A stretch of 15,847 bases of DNA from an uncultured Limnohabitans sp. (GCA_937928195.1 CALEYZ010000115.1:1-15847), one strand, 5' to 3'; shown: positions 1 through 7,520, counted from the stretch's first letter. Notes: a model not told the origin generated them from the letters alone. Made by a program: numbers and translations.

Positions 1-587
1 CACCTAGCTGGGGCGGCATGATCAACGGCATCATGACCTTGTCTGGCGCATGGCACAAGCTGCGCGATGACCCTATCTTGCGCTTCTTGATCGTGTCTTT
101 GTCGTTCTACGGCATGTCTACGTTCGAAGGCCCCATGATGGCCATCAAAACAGTGAACGCTTTGTCTCACTACACCGACTGGACCGTTGGCCACGTGCAC
201 TCAGGTGCTTTGGGCTGGGTGGGCTTGGTGTCCATGGGTTCTATCTACTATCTGATTCCTAAGTTGTTCGGCCGCAAGGAAATGTTCAGCGTCAAGGCGA
301 TCGAGGTCCACTTCTGGTTGGCCACCATCGGTATCGTGTTGTACATCGCTGCGATGTGGATTGCCGGTGTGATGCAAGGTTTGATGTGGCGCGCGATCAA
401 CGCCGACGGCACATTGACTTACACCTTTGTTGAATCTGTCAAAGCCACGTATCCGTTCTACGTCATTCGTATGGCGGGTGGTTTGTTGTACTTGACAGGC
501 ATGGTCATCATGTTGTGGAACGTGGTCAAAACTGCGACCAGCGGTAACACCGTGAGCGTTGCCATTCCAGCACCTGCACACGCCTGA
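1..587 (+). CDS. ccoN: cbb3-type cytochrome c oxidase subunit I, C-terminal part (5' end outside window)
   Basis: This is the catalytic subunit of the C-family heme-copper oxidase, which reduces O2 to water in the inner membrane at very low oxygen. The frame is open from the first bases (first full codon at 3), so the gene is cut by the window edge and the Met at 18 is internal. The visible 195 residues include the segment YGMSTFEGPM, then NALSHYTDW and GHVHSGALGW. In this family the HVH pair in helix X supplies the ligands to the high-spin heme b3 and low-spin heme b. At least three hydrophobic helices follow. Earlier helices with the CuB histidines lie upstream. The stop is followed after 10 bases by ccoO, which has a GAGGAG ribosome site, so this is one operon. 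Identification is secure. Confidence 0.97.
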   Translation, partial: PSWGGMINGIMTLSGAWHKLRDDPILRFLIVSLSFYGMSTFEGPMMAIKTVNALSHYTDWTVGHVHSGALGWVGLVSMGSIYYLIPKLFGRKEMFSVKAIEVHFWLATIGIVLYIAAMWIAGVMQGLMWRAINADGTLTYTFVESVKATYPFYVIRMAGGLLYLTGMVIMLWNVVKTATSGNTVSVAIPAPAHA

Positions 588-597
588 GGAGAAATAA

Positions 598-1221
598 ATG
601 TCTGATAACAATTCCAAAGGCTTCTCCCACGCCAGCGTGGAGACCAATAACTTTTTGATGATCGTGTTGATCTTGATCGCTGTCGCTTTTGGCGGCTTGG
701 TTGAGATCGTGCCTTTGTTCTTCCAAAAGTCCACCACTGAGCCCGTCACCGGCGTGAAGCCTTTGACTGCCTTGCAGTTGGCTGGCCGCGACATCTATGT
801 GCGTGAAGGTTGCTACAACTGCCACTCACAAATGATCCGTCCTTTCCGTGCAGAGACATTGCGTTACGGCCACTACTCAGTGGCTGGTGAGTCTGTGTAT
901 GACCACCCCTTCCAATGGGGCAGCAAGCGTACCGGTCCAGACTTGGCCCGAGTGGGCGGGAAGTACAGCGACGAGTGGCATCGTGTTCACTTGAACAACC
1001 CTCGCGATGTGGTACCTGAGTCCAACATGCCTGCTTACGCATGGTTGGAAAAAGCGCCAGTCGATGGCGACAGCTTGCCAGCCCACATGAACGGCCTGCG
1101 TAAATTGGGTGCGCCTTACAGCGATGAAGAAATTGCCAAAGCCACGGAAGACGTGAAAGGCAAAACTGAACTGGATGCCGTGATTGCCTACTTGCAAGGC
1201 ATGGGCATCCACCGCAAATAA
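598..1221 (+). CDS. ccoO: cbb3-type cytochrome c oxidase subunit II (monoheme)
   Basis: This is the membrane-anchored monoheme cytochrome c subunit that passes electrons from CcoP to the CcoN active site. It is 207 residues, near the usual family length. It has one N-terminal membrane anchor (about residues 19-41) and a periplasmic domain. The heme-attachment motif is Cys72-x-x-Cys75-His76 in EGCYNCHSQMIRPF, a hallmark of CcoO. Met144 in ESNMPAYAW is the likely distal axial ligand. The start ATG is preceded by gaggagaaataa, a strong ribosome site. It lies 10 bases after ccoN and 14 bases before ccoQ. The C-terminal AVIAYLQGMG is also typical. No defect is seen. Confidence 0.97.
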   Translation: MSDNNSKGFSHASVETNNFLMIVLILIAVAFGGLVEIVPLFFQKSTTEPVTGVKPLTALQLAGRDIYVREGCYNCHSQMIRPFRAETLRYGHYSVAGESVYDHPFQWGSKRTGPDLARVGGKYSDEWHRVHLNNPRDVVPESNMPAYAWLEKAPVDGDSLPAHMNGLRKLGAPYSDEEIAKATEDVKGKTELDAVIAYLQGMGIHRK

Positions 1222-1235
1222 AGGGAGTTCACATC

Positions 1236-1376
1236 ATGGACGTCAACACACTTCGATCGGCAGTGACCGTGGTCACCTTCATCTTGTTCCTCGGAATTTT
1301 GGTGTGGACTCTGTCAAAGCGTCGTTCAGCCGAGTTTGAAGAGGCAGCCAATTTGCCCTTCGGCCAAGACGACTGA
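1236..1376 (+). CDS. ccoQ: cbb3-type oxidase small subunit CcoQ
   Basis: This 46-codon gene encodes a single-helix membrane peptide that stabilises the CcoNO/CcoP assembly in characterised cbb3 oxidases. The protein begins MDVNTLRSAVTVV. It has one hydrophobic helix (about residues 8-26), then a basic SKRR patch, which by the positive-inside rule should face the cytoplasm. It ends in an acidic tail containing FEEAANLPF, the motif usual for CcoQ. An AAGGGAG ribosome site lies about 9 bases before the ATG. It sits between ccoO and ccoP, exactly where ccoQ is expected. It was found by reading the gap between the two larger genes. Confidence 0.93.
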   Translation: MDVNTLRSAVTVVTFILFLGILVWTLSKRRSAEFEEAANLPFGQDD

Positions 1377-1411
1377 AGACCCCGGATCAACGAATAGAAA
1401 GAGAATCTGAA

Positions 1412-2323
1412 ATGAGTGACTTCACAAGCAATTTCTGGTCTGTCTATGTGGCCGGCATTGCCTTGGTCGGTATTGTGGCCTGTTTGTTGCTGCTTTACTT
1501 CAGCGGCAAAGCCAAAGCCATGACGGCCAATGACAACACCACTGGACACGTGTGGGATGGCGATTTGCGTGAAATGAACAATCCATTGCCACGTTGGTGG
1601 GTGGGTCTGTTTTTGATCACCATCGTTTTTTCATTAGGCTACTTGGTGTTGTACCCAGGTTTGGGCACCAGTGCTGGTAAGTTGGGTTGGTCTTCTGCAG
1701 GTCAATACGATGCGGAAGTGGCCAAAGCCAACAAAGAACTTGAACCACTGTATGCCAAGTTTTCTGGCATGCCACCGGAAGACGTGGCCAAAGATCCACA
1801 GGCCATGGCCATTGGTGATCGGTTGTTCATGAACAACTGTGCCCAGTGTCACGGCTCTGATGCGCGGGGTGGCAAAGGCTTTCCTAACTTGACAGACAAA
1901 GACTGGTTGCATGGCGGTACACACGACAAAATCAAAGAAACTTTGGTCAAAGGTCGTATCGGCAACATGCCGCCTATGGCAGCCGCAGTGGGAACGGCAG
2001 ACGATGTTCGCAACGTTGCGCACTATGTGTTGAGCTTGTCTAACAGTCCTCACGACGCATTGCGTGCCTCATTGGGCAAACCCAAATTCGTGGCTTGTGC
2101 TGCTTGCCACGGACCCGATGGCAAAGGCAATCAAACCATTGGCGCGCCCAATTTGACAGACGACATCTGGTTGCATGGTTGGGGGGAGAATGCCATCATC
2201 GCCATGGTCAACAACGGTAAAGTCAATCAAATGCCTGCGCAAGCTGGCAAACTGACCGATGCCCAATTGCATGTGTTGGCCTCCTATGTTTGGGGACTTT
2301 CAAATCAGCCAGTTGGCAAATAA
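1412..2323 (+). CDS. ccoP: cbb3-type cytochrome c oxidase subunit III (diheme)
   Basis: This is the diheme c-type subunit that accepts electrons from soluble or membrane cytochromes. The 303-residue protein has two N-terminal membrane helices (about 10-30 and 62-82), the two-helix form usual in proteobacteria. Two cytochrome c domains follow. The first heme site is Cys143-Ala-Gln-Cys146-His147 and the second is Cys229-Ala-Ala-Cys232-His233. Each is followed by a PNLTD segment (159-162 and 247-250). Met186 (GNMPPM) and Met274 (QMPAQ) are the likely axial ligands. An AGAAAGAGAA stretch upstream of the ATG serves as the ribosome site. The next gene, ccoG, starts only 8 bases after the stop if its GTG start is correct, implying coupled translation. 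Confidence 0.97.
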   Translation: MSDFTSNFWSVYVAGIALVGIVACLLLLYFSGKAKAMTANDNTTGHVWDGDLREMNNPLPRWWVGLFLITIVFSLGYLVLYPGLGTSAGKLGWSSAGQYDAEVAKANKELEPLYAKFSGMPPEDVAKDPQAMAIGDRLFMNNCAQCHGSDARGGKGFPNLTDKDWLHGGTHDKIKETLVKGRIGNMPPMAAAVGTADDVRNVAHYVLSLSNSPHDALRASLGKPKFVACAACHGPDGKGNQTIGAPNLTDDIWLHGWGENAIIAMVNNGKVNQMPAQAGKLTDAQLHVLASYVWGLSNQPVGK

Positions 2324-2331
2324 AGAAGAGA

Positions 2332-3810
2332 GTGGATTTGGATTCTTCTGACAAGACGACGCGCAAAGTGATTCCCATCGTTCCCTCGCAGGAGGGAACG
2401 ATTGATTCTTCGGAAGAGGGCGCTTGGGGAGAGCTGTACGCGGCGCATCAAAAAATTTACCCTCGAAGTGTCCAAGGCATTTTTGCCAAATGGCGCTGGG
2501 GCTTTGTTTTTTTAACCCAAATTATTTTTTACTGCCTGCCATGGCTTGAGTGGGGGCAGCGTCAAGCGGTGCTCTTTGATTTGGGCGCCCGGCGTTTTTA
2601 TATTTTTGGCATTGTGCTTTATCCGCAAGACTTCATTTACTTGACGGGCTTGTTGGTGATCTCCGCATTTGCGCTGTTTTTGTTCACGGCCATTGCTGGC
2701 CGTTTGTGGTGTGGCTACGCTTGTCCACAAACCGTGTACAGCGAAATTTTCATGTGGATCGAACGCAAAGTAGAAGGCGACCGCACAGCCCGCATGCGCC
2801 TTGATTCACAAGACATGTCACTCGAAAAACTGGTCAAGAAATGGTACAAGCATTTCCTCTGGATTGGGTTTTCGATTTGGACCGGTTTTACGTTTGTGGG
2901 CTACTTCACACCCATTCGTGATCTGGGCATGGAGTTCTTCTTGGGCAACATGTCGTCCTGGGAAGTCTTTTGGGTTTTCTTCTATGGCTTTGCCACCTAT
3001 GGCAACGCGGGCTTCATGCGCGAGCAAGTGTGCAAGTACATGTGTCCCTACGCGCGCTTTCAAAGTGCCATGTTTGACAAAGACACCCTCATCGTGACCT
3101 ACGATGCGCAGCGTGGTGAACCACGAGGCTCACGCTCGAAAAAGGCTGACCTGGCAAGCTTGAACTTGGGTGCTTGTGTCGATTGCAGCTTGTGTGTTCA
3201 GGTTTGTCCTACGGGCATCGATATTCGCAAAGGTTTGCAATACGAGTGCATTGGCTGCGGCGCTTGTGCAGATGTGTGTGACACCGTGATGGACAAAGTG
3301 GGTTATCCGCGTGGTTTGGTGAAATATTCCACCCAGCATGCCATGCAAAATCATTGGACACCCAAGCAAACCTTGCACCATATCTTCAGACCGCGTGTTT
3401 TGATTTACACCGGCATCTTGTTCTTGGTCATTGCCTTGTTGTTTGGAAGTTTGCTCACCCGTAAATCTTTCAAGGTCGATGTGGTGCGCGATCGGGCTTC
3501 ACTGGCACGCATTGTCAGTGGCGGCAACATTGAAAATGTCTACCGTTTGCAAATCATGAATGCGGCAGAAAAGCGTCAACATTTCAAAGTGACGGCCGAA
3601 GGCATGTACGAGCTGAAAGTCATGACGGATTCCGAAGATTTGGTGGTGGATTCCACTCAATCACGCTGGGTTTCTGTTCGACTTCAAGTTCCTTATGATT
3701 CGGCTGTACCCGGTTCTTACCCAGTTCGCTTTCGCATCGAAGCCTCCGACGACGATGAAACGGTCCAAGAAAAGCTGGAAGAGAAGACGGTATTTTTAAT
3801 TCCACGATAA
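2332..3810 (+). CDS. ccoG: cytochrome c oxidase accessory protein CcoG (FixG/RdxA family)
   Basis: This is a polyferredoxin-like membrane protein needed for cbb3 oxidase biogenesis. Work on CcoG links it to cupric reduction during CuB-site assembly. With a GTG start at 2332 it is 492 residues, normal for the family. I chose this start because AAGAAGAG precedes it and it avoids overlap with ccoP; a TTG at 2290 would extend the protein by 14 residues into ccoP. Membrane helices surround two CxxxC sites (C127/C131 in CGYACP, C234/C238 in CKYMCP). Two ferredoxin-type clusters follow: C282, C285, C288, C292, then C306, C309, C312, C316. A further helix precedes a C-terminal Ig-like FixG domain. 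All expected cysteines are present. Confidence 0.95.
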   Translation: MDLDSSDKTTRKVIPIVPSQEGTIDSSEEGAWGELYAAHQKIYPRSVQGIFAKWRWGFVFLTQIIFYCLPWLEWGQRQAVLFDLGARRFYIFGIVLYPQDFIYLTGLLVISAFALFLFTAIAGRLWCGYACPQTVYSEIFMWIERKVEGDRTARMRLDSQDMSLEKLVKKWYKHFLWIGFSIWTGFTFVGYFTPIRDLGMEFFLGNMSSWEVFWVFFYGFATYGNAGFMREQVCKYMCPYARFQSAMFDKDTLIVTYDAQRGEPRGSRSKKADLASLNLGACVDCSLCVQVCPTGIDIRKGLQYECIGCGACADVCDTVMDKVGYPRGLVKYSTQHAMQNHWTPKQTLHHIFRPRVLIYTGILFLVIALLFGSLLTRKSFKVDVVRDRASLARIVSGGNIENVYRLQIMNAAEKRQHFKVTAEGMYELKVMTDSEDLVVDSTQSRWVSVRLQVPYDSAVPGSYPVRFRIEASDDDETVQEKLEEKTVFLIPR

Positions 3811-3847
3811 GCATTGTCTGCATCAAACACCTAGAAGTGAGCATTTC

Positions 3848-4129
3848 ATGAATACAAGCGCATTGCCCCATTCAAGTGCTGCCAGTGCCAAGCCCTGGTG
3901 GTCCTTTGGCATGGTCTGGATGATCATCGCAGGTCCTGCTGTGGTGGTGGTGGCCGCCTTTGCTACGCTTTATTTGGCCATTACCATCCCAGATCCGGTA
4001 TTGCCAACAGAAGCACTTAACCCACGCAACGCCATTGAGAATCAAAACAAACAGGATGCAGCCATGGCACCAGCCCTTCAGGCTCGTAACCATGCGGCTA
4101 CTGGTGTTGTACCGGCAAAACAAAAATAA
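3848..4129 (+). CDS. ccoH: short FixH/CcoH-like membrane protein
   Basis: This is a 93-residue protein directly after ccoG, in the position of ccoH/fixH. CcoH is a single-helix protein that associates with CcoN and is needed for stable cbb3 assembly. The sequence has WW and a hydrophobic helix (about 21-46, with AGPAVVVVAAFATLYLAI), then IPDPV, where FixH proteins usually continue into a D-Y-Y-x-x-G motif. Here that motif is absent and the tail is polar, ending ARNHAATGVVPAKQK. There is no room for the periplasmic beta domain of longer FixH proteins. AGAAGTGAG precedes the start. The assignment rests on position, the helix and the DPV segment; the homology itself is untested. Confidence 0.75.
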   Translation: MNTSALPHSSAASAKPWWSFGMVWMIIAGPAVVVVAAFATLYLAITIPDPVLPTEALNPRNAIENQNKQDAAMAPALQARNHAATGVVPAKQK

Positions 4130-4183
4130 TTGAAAAAAATTCCGAGTCTAAGTGACCGAAGATATGCCTGATTGGAGACAAGT

Positions 4184-4489
4184 ATGCTGGCTCAGAGATT
4201 GATGTGGATTGTGTGGCCCGCCTTTTTGGTGGCGGGTCTGATCGAGTTGGTGGTGTTTGGCATGTTTGATCCAGAAGACATGCATTGGTTTGGCCAGCAA
4301 ATGGCCCTGTCTAGGCAAGGTGTGTACACCGTGTCGTTTTTCGTCTTTTGGACCATGACCATTGTGTCCAGCAGCCTGACCACGTTGCTGTCTATGTCGC
4401 CCTTTGAGGTCAATCGGTGCCCAGTGCCCGTGAATCAGCGACCCCCCAATTGCACGCAAAACGGTGAGGGGGGCGGGGGCTGCTGCTGA
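4184..4489 (+). CDS. small two-helix membrane protein of the cco cluster, function unknown
   Basis: I do not recognise a characterised family. The protein is 101 residues from the ATG at 4184, chosen because GGAG sits about 6 bases upstream; a TTG at 4172 would add four residues. Two hydrophobic helices (about 7-27 and 48-68) flank a loop containing FDPEDMHWFGQQM. A polar tail follows: SPFEVNRCPVPVN, a second Cys in PPNC, then a glycine run ending in two cysteines (Cys79, Cys90, Cys100, Cys101). It lies 54 bases after ccoH on the same strand and converges on fnr, 26 bases away. From memory, similar small proteins accompany cco genes in Burkholderiales. A role in oxidase assembly or metal handling is only a guess from context. 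Confidence 0.7.
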   Translation: MLAQRLMWIVWPAFLVAGLIELVVFGMFDPEDMHWFGQQMALSRQGVYTVSFFVFWTMTIVSSSLTTLLSMSPFEVNRCPVPVNQRPPNCTQNGEGGGGCC

Positions 4490-4515
4490 TCAGAATCAGT
4501 GCAACGCCAAGAAAC

Positions 4516-5238
4516 TCAATGGCAGTGCGGTTGGGTGTTGACCATGCGCTGAAGCGCTTCCGTGTCCAAAATTTTGACATGACGCTGCTTCACTTCAACA
4601 ATGCCGTCTTCCACAAATTTAGAAAATGTTCGGCTGACCGTTTCAAGTTTGAGGCCCAAATAGCTGCCAATTTCCTCTCGTGTCATGCGAAGAACCAACT
4701 CGGATTGTGAAAATCCGCGTGAATGCAGACGTTGCACCAGATTCAACAAGAAGGCCGCCAGGCGCTCTTCAGCACGCATGCTGCCCAAAAGCAGCATGAC
4801 GCCGTGTTCGCGCACAATTTCTCGGCTCATGATTTTGTGCACATGGTGCTGTAAGGCCGTAACTTCACGAGAAATTTCTTCAATGCGGTCAAAAGGCATC
4901 ACGCAAACTTCTGCGTCTTCCAGGGCGACCGCATCGCAGCTGTGGTGGTCATTCACGATGCCATCTAGGCCAATGATTTCCCCAGCCATTTGAAAACCTG
5001 TGACTTGATCGCGGCCATCTTCAGAAGCCAGACAGGTTTTGAAAAAGCCAGTGCGAATGGCATAAAGAGAGGTGAATTTCTCGCCATTGCTGAAAAGCGT
5101 GCTGCCCCGCTTGATTTTGCGCCGAGTTGCAACCACTTCGTCTAAACGCTGCAGGTCATTTTCGGAAAGACCCATGGGCATGCAGAGTTCGCGCAAGTTG
5201 CAGTTGGAGCATGCGACTTTGATTGTTTCGGGTTTCAT
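4516..5238 (-). CDS. fnr: FNR-type oxygen-sensing transcriptional regulator (CRP/FNR family)
   Basis: This is a 240-residue Fe-S regulator that binds DNA as a dimer when an oxygen-labile [4Fe-4S] cluster is intact. The N-terminal ligands are Cys10, Cys13 and Cys19 in CSNCNLRELC, and the fourth is Cys101 in HHSCDAV, matching the Cys spacing of E. coli FNR. A cyclic-nucleotide-binding-like fold (about 25-135) leads through a dimer helix to a helix-turn-helix at about 186-208. The recognition helix carries E199, S202 and R203, the ExxSR set that reads TTGAT half-sites. This supports true FNR specificity. It is divergent from hemN and converges on the cco cluster. A symmetric TTGA-N6-TCAA lies 70-83 bases upstream of its start, so autoregulation is possible. 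Confidence 0.95.
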   Translation of the reverse strand: MKPETIKVACSNCNLRELCMPMGLSENDLQRLDEVVATRRKIKRGSTLFSNGEKFTSLYAIRTGFFKTCLASEDGRDQVTGFQMAGEIIGLDGIVNDHHSCDAVALEDAEVCVMPFDRIEEISREVTALQHHVHKIMSREIVREHGVMLLLGSMRAEERLAAFLLNLVQRLHSRGFSQSELVLRMTREEIGSYLGLKLETVSRTFSKFVEDGIVEVKQRHVKILDTEALQRMVNTQPHCH

Positions 5239-5307
5239 GGCGTTCTCATTTCAGAAAAAGTGACATTGCGGCAAGTCAAGGCTCGAGCTTATACCGACTT
5301 AAAGCCT

Positions 5308-5321
5308 TTGACACACCTCAA
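5308..5321. promoter_or_regulatory. possible second FNR-like site upstream of fnr
   Basis: TTGACACACCTCAA has the symmetric TTGA-N6-TCAA core of FNR/CRP-like sites, but the fifth and tenth bases differ from TTGAT-N4-ATCAA. On the minus strand a TATAAG at 5293-5288 could be the -10 box of fnr. The site would then cover its -35 region, which would fit autorepression. This is weak evidence from the motif alone. Confidence 0.35.
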
Positions 5322-5362
5322 GCTTTCTTAAAACTCTTTTTCCAGCCCAGATTGTCGTCAAT

Positions 5363-5376
5363 TTGATGTAGGTCAA
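5363..5376 (+). promoter_or_regulatory. FNR box of the hemN promoter
   Basis: TTGATGTAGGTCAA matches the FNR consensus TTGAT-N4-ATCAA at nine of ten defined positions. It lies 68 bases before the hemN start. A -10-like ATTAAT at 5402-5407 puts the probable start of transcription near 5411-5414, so the site would be centred about 41-44 bases upstream. That is the classic position for FNR activation. The regulator is encoded next door. The start site itself is inferred. Confidence 0.8.
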
Positions 5377-5444
5377 GTTCAAGCGGCCATGGAAAAGGCA
5401 CATTAATTGAAACTTAAAAATATGACAGCCTTGGGAATCTCTGT

Positions 5445-6827
5445 ATGTCCTTTTTGACACCTGAATTACTGACCCGCTTTGACGTGCCAGGTCCGCGATA
5501 TACCTCCTATCCCACTGCCGACCGATTTGTGGAGGCATTTTCTCAAGTGGATTTGCACCAAGCGCTGGATGTGCGCAACCATGGCCTGGGGCAGAAAAAC
5601 AGGCCGCTGTCGATTTACGTGCACATTCCGTTTTGCGAATCTCTTTGCTATTACTGTGCATGCAACAAGATCATTACCAAACACCACGAGAAAGCTGAAC
5701 CGTACTTGCGCTACCTGGCCAAAGAGGTTGAGTTGTATACCTCCTCGATTGGCATTGGTCAGTCTGTGAGCCAACTGCACCTGGGCGGTGGCACCCCCAC
5801 ATTTTTGAGCGATGATGAGTTGCGCGAGTTGATGGCTGTACTCAAGCGCAGCTTCAGTTTTGTGGCCGGTGGCGAATACTCGGTTGAAGTAGACCCTCGG
5901 ACAGTCAATGACGAACGCTTGGCTTTGCTGTACGAATTGGGTTTTAACCGCTTGAGCTTTGGCGTTCAAGATTTTGACCCTGAAGTTCAAAAGGCGGTTC
6001 ATCGCATCCAACCTGCTGAACAAGTTTTTGCATTGGTGGCCTCTGCGCGCAAGATGGGTTTTGAGTCAATCAATGTCGACCTGATTTATGGCTTGCCCAA
6101 GCAAACGCCAGAGTCATTCGATCGTACTTTGAAGCAAATCAACGAGTTGCGACCTGACCGCATTGCCCTCTACGCCTATGCCCATTTGCCAGAGCGCTTC
6201 AAACCGCAGCGCCGCATTTTGGCGGCTGAGCTGCCCGTTGCCTCCAGCAAAATTGCCATGTTGTCCAGGTCGATGGATGCGCTCATGAATGCTGGCTATG
6301 TGTATGTGGGCATGGACCACTTTGCATTGCCAGATGATGCATTGGCCGTGGCCAAGCGCCAAGGCCGATTGCATCGAAATTTTCAAGGCTACAGTACCCA
6401 GCCCGATTGCGACTTGATTGGTTTGGGGGTATCGGCCATCGGGCGCATGGGAGGCACTTACAGCCAAAATGCCAAGACCATGGAAGAGTACGTTGACATG
6501 CTCGACAATGGCAATTTGCCCATTGTGAAAGGTTTGGCCTTGTCGCGGGATGACCTCATTCGCCGAGCTTGGATCATGGCCATCATGTGCCAAGGGCACA
6601 TCCAATTTGATGCCTTCAACGAGGCGTGGCTCATTGATGCCAAAAAGTATTTTGCACCTGAATTGGGCCAACTTGAAACACTTCAATCGCAAGGTTTGGT
6701 AGAGTTGACCGATGGCGGATTGCAGGTCACACCCATGGGCTGGTTTTTTGTTCGAGGTGTGGCCATGGTGTTTGACAAGTATTTGCAAGCCGATCGCAAC
6801 CGAACCCGATTCTCAAAAATCATTTAA
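5445..6827 (+). CDS. hemN: oxygen-independent coproporphyrinogen III dehydrogenase (radical SAM)
   Basis: This cytoplasmic radical SAM enzyme oxidatively decarboxylates coproporphyrinogen III to protoporphyrinogen IX without O2, supplying heme under low oxygen. It is 460 residues, the length of true HemN (E. coli about 457). The cluster motif is Cys64-x3-Cys68-x2-Cys71 followed by Cys73 in HIPFCESLCYYCACNK. The extra Cys and the NKI sequence mark genuine HemN, as opposed to the shorter HemW-like heme chaperones. The radical SAM glycine motif GGGTP is at 114-118. The N-terminal PGPRYTSYPTA segment is also typical. The ribosome site (GGGAA) is modest. An FNR box lies upstream, and fnr is divergent. 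A small SafE-like gene follows after 18 bases, probably in the same transcript. Confidence 0.96.
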   Translation: MSFLTPELLTRFDVPGPRYTSYPTADRFVEAFSQVDLHQALDVRNHGLGQKNRPLSIYVHIPFCESLCYYCACNKIITKHHEKAEPYLRYLAKEVELYTSSIGIGQSVSQLHLGGGTPTFLSDDELRELMAVLKRSFSFVAGGEYSVEVDPRTVNDERLALLYELGFNRLSFGVQDFDPEVQKAVHRIQPAEQVFALVASARKMGFESINVDLIYGLPKQTPESFDRTLKQINELRPDRIALYAYAHLPERFKPQRRILAAELPVASSKIAMLSRSMDALMNAGYVYVGMDHFALPDDALAVAKRQGRLHRNFQGYSTQPDCDLIGLGVSAIGRMGGTYSQNAKTMEEYVDMLDNGNLPIVKGLALSRDDLIRRAWIMAIMCQGHIQFDAFNEAWLIDAKKYFAPELGQLETLQSQGLVELTDGGLQVTPMGWFFVRGVAMVFDKYLQADRNRTRFSKII

Positions 6828-6845
6828 TAAGTTTTCAATCGCTGA

Positions 6846-7520
6846 ATGCAGACCTCCTTGGCCCTCACGGCTTTGATCATGGGCTTGGCCGGTGGGCCGC
6901 ATTGTGTTGCCATGTGTGGTGCCGCGTGTGCTGGCATGGGGCAGCTGGCGGGCTCTCAGCAGAAAACGGTGCTCTTGTCTTTTCAAGTGGGGCGTTGGCT
7001 AGGGTATAGCCTGATGGGCGGCTTGGCTGCCTTCAGTGTCCAAGCCTTGGGTTGGCTGACCGTCGAATCAGCGGCGCTTCGTCCCGTCTGGAGCATGCTG
7101 CATGTCGGGGCCGTGGTTTTGGGTTTGCTTCTGGTCTGGCAAGCCAAACAACCTGTTTGGCTAGATCAAAGCGCTCAGCACCTCTGGGCCAAGATACGAC
7201 AAAGCAAGGCTCATTGGGGAACAATGGCCCCGTTTGCTGTCGGCACACTTTGGTCCCTCATGCCTTGTGGTCTGCTTTACTCGGCGTTGATGGTGGCCGC
7301 TCTAACAGGCCGGGTTTGGGAGGGTGCGTTGACCATGGCCTGTTTTGCACTGGGCAGTGGCGTTAGTTTGGGGTTTGCGCCATGGCTGCTGTTGCGGCTC
7401 AAAAACTTAGGCGATGGCGCTTGGGGAGTTCGTCTTGCTGGCCTTGCACTGGCCATCACATCGGGCTGGGCCTTGTGGATGGGCTTGGTACATAACCAAG
7501 CCCCTTGGTGTGTTACATAG
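6846..7520 (+). CDS. SafE/DsbD_2-type membrane protein (COG2836-like)
   Basis: This 224-residue polytopic protein has about six hydrophobic segments. The N-terminal motif GLAGGPHCVAMCGAACAGM holds His19, Cys20, Cys24 and Cys28, and SLMPCGLLYSAL near 137-148 gives a second Pro-Cys motif in a helix. This paired arrangement is typical of the small CcdA/DsbD-related family often annotated as sulfite exporter TauE/SafE. Relatives commonly lie near cbb3 oxidase and fnr/hemN genes, and a role in copper or thiol handling during oxidase assembly has been proposed by context only. It begins 18 bases after hemN with no strong ribosome site, so it is likely co-transcribed under FNR control. It converges on the next permease with a 15-base gap. 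Substrate unknown. Confidence 0.8.
   Translation: MQTSLALTALIMGLAGGPHCVAMCGAACAGMGQLAGSQQKTVLLSFQVGRWLGYSLMGGLAAFSVQALGWLTVESAALRPVWSMLHVGAVVLGLLLVWQAKQPVWLDQSAQHLWAKIRQSKAHWGTMAPFAVGTLWSLMPCGLLYSALMVAALTGRVWEGALTMACFALGSGVSLGFAPWLLLRLKNLGDGAWGVRLAGLALAITSGWALWMGLVHNQAPWCVT

Noticed and set aside
2290..2331. Upstream TTG start for ccoG that would overlap the end of ccoP
   Set aside because: No ribosome site for it, and the GTG at 2332 has AAGAAGAG before it and gives the usual protein length.
4486..4499. CTGAT-CAGA-ATCAG inverted repeat at the end of the small membrane protein gene, as a possible bidirectional terminator between the cco cluster and fnr
   Set aside because: Only five base pairs, AT-containing, and no T-run on either side; too weak to call a terminator.
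5466..6788. Two long minus-strand frames opposite hemN
   Set aside because: hemN on the plus strand is full length with all motifs; the opposite frames have no recognisable domain or ribosome site.
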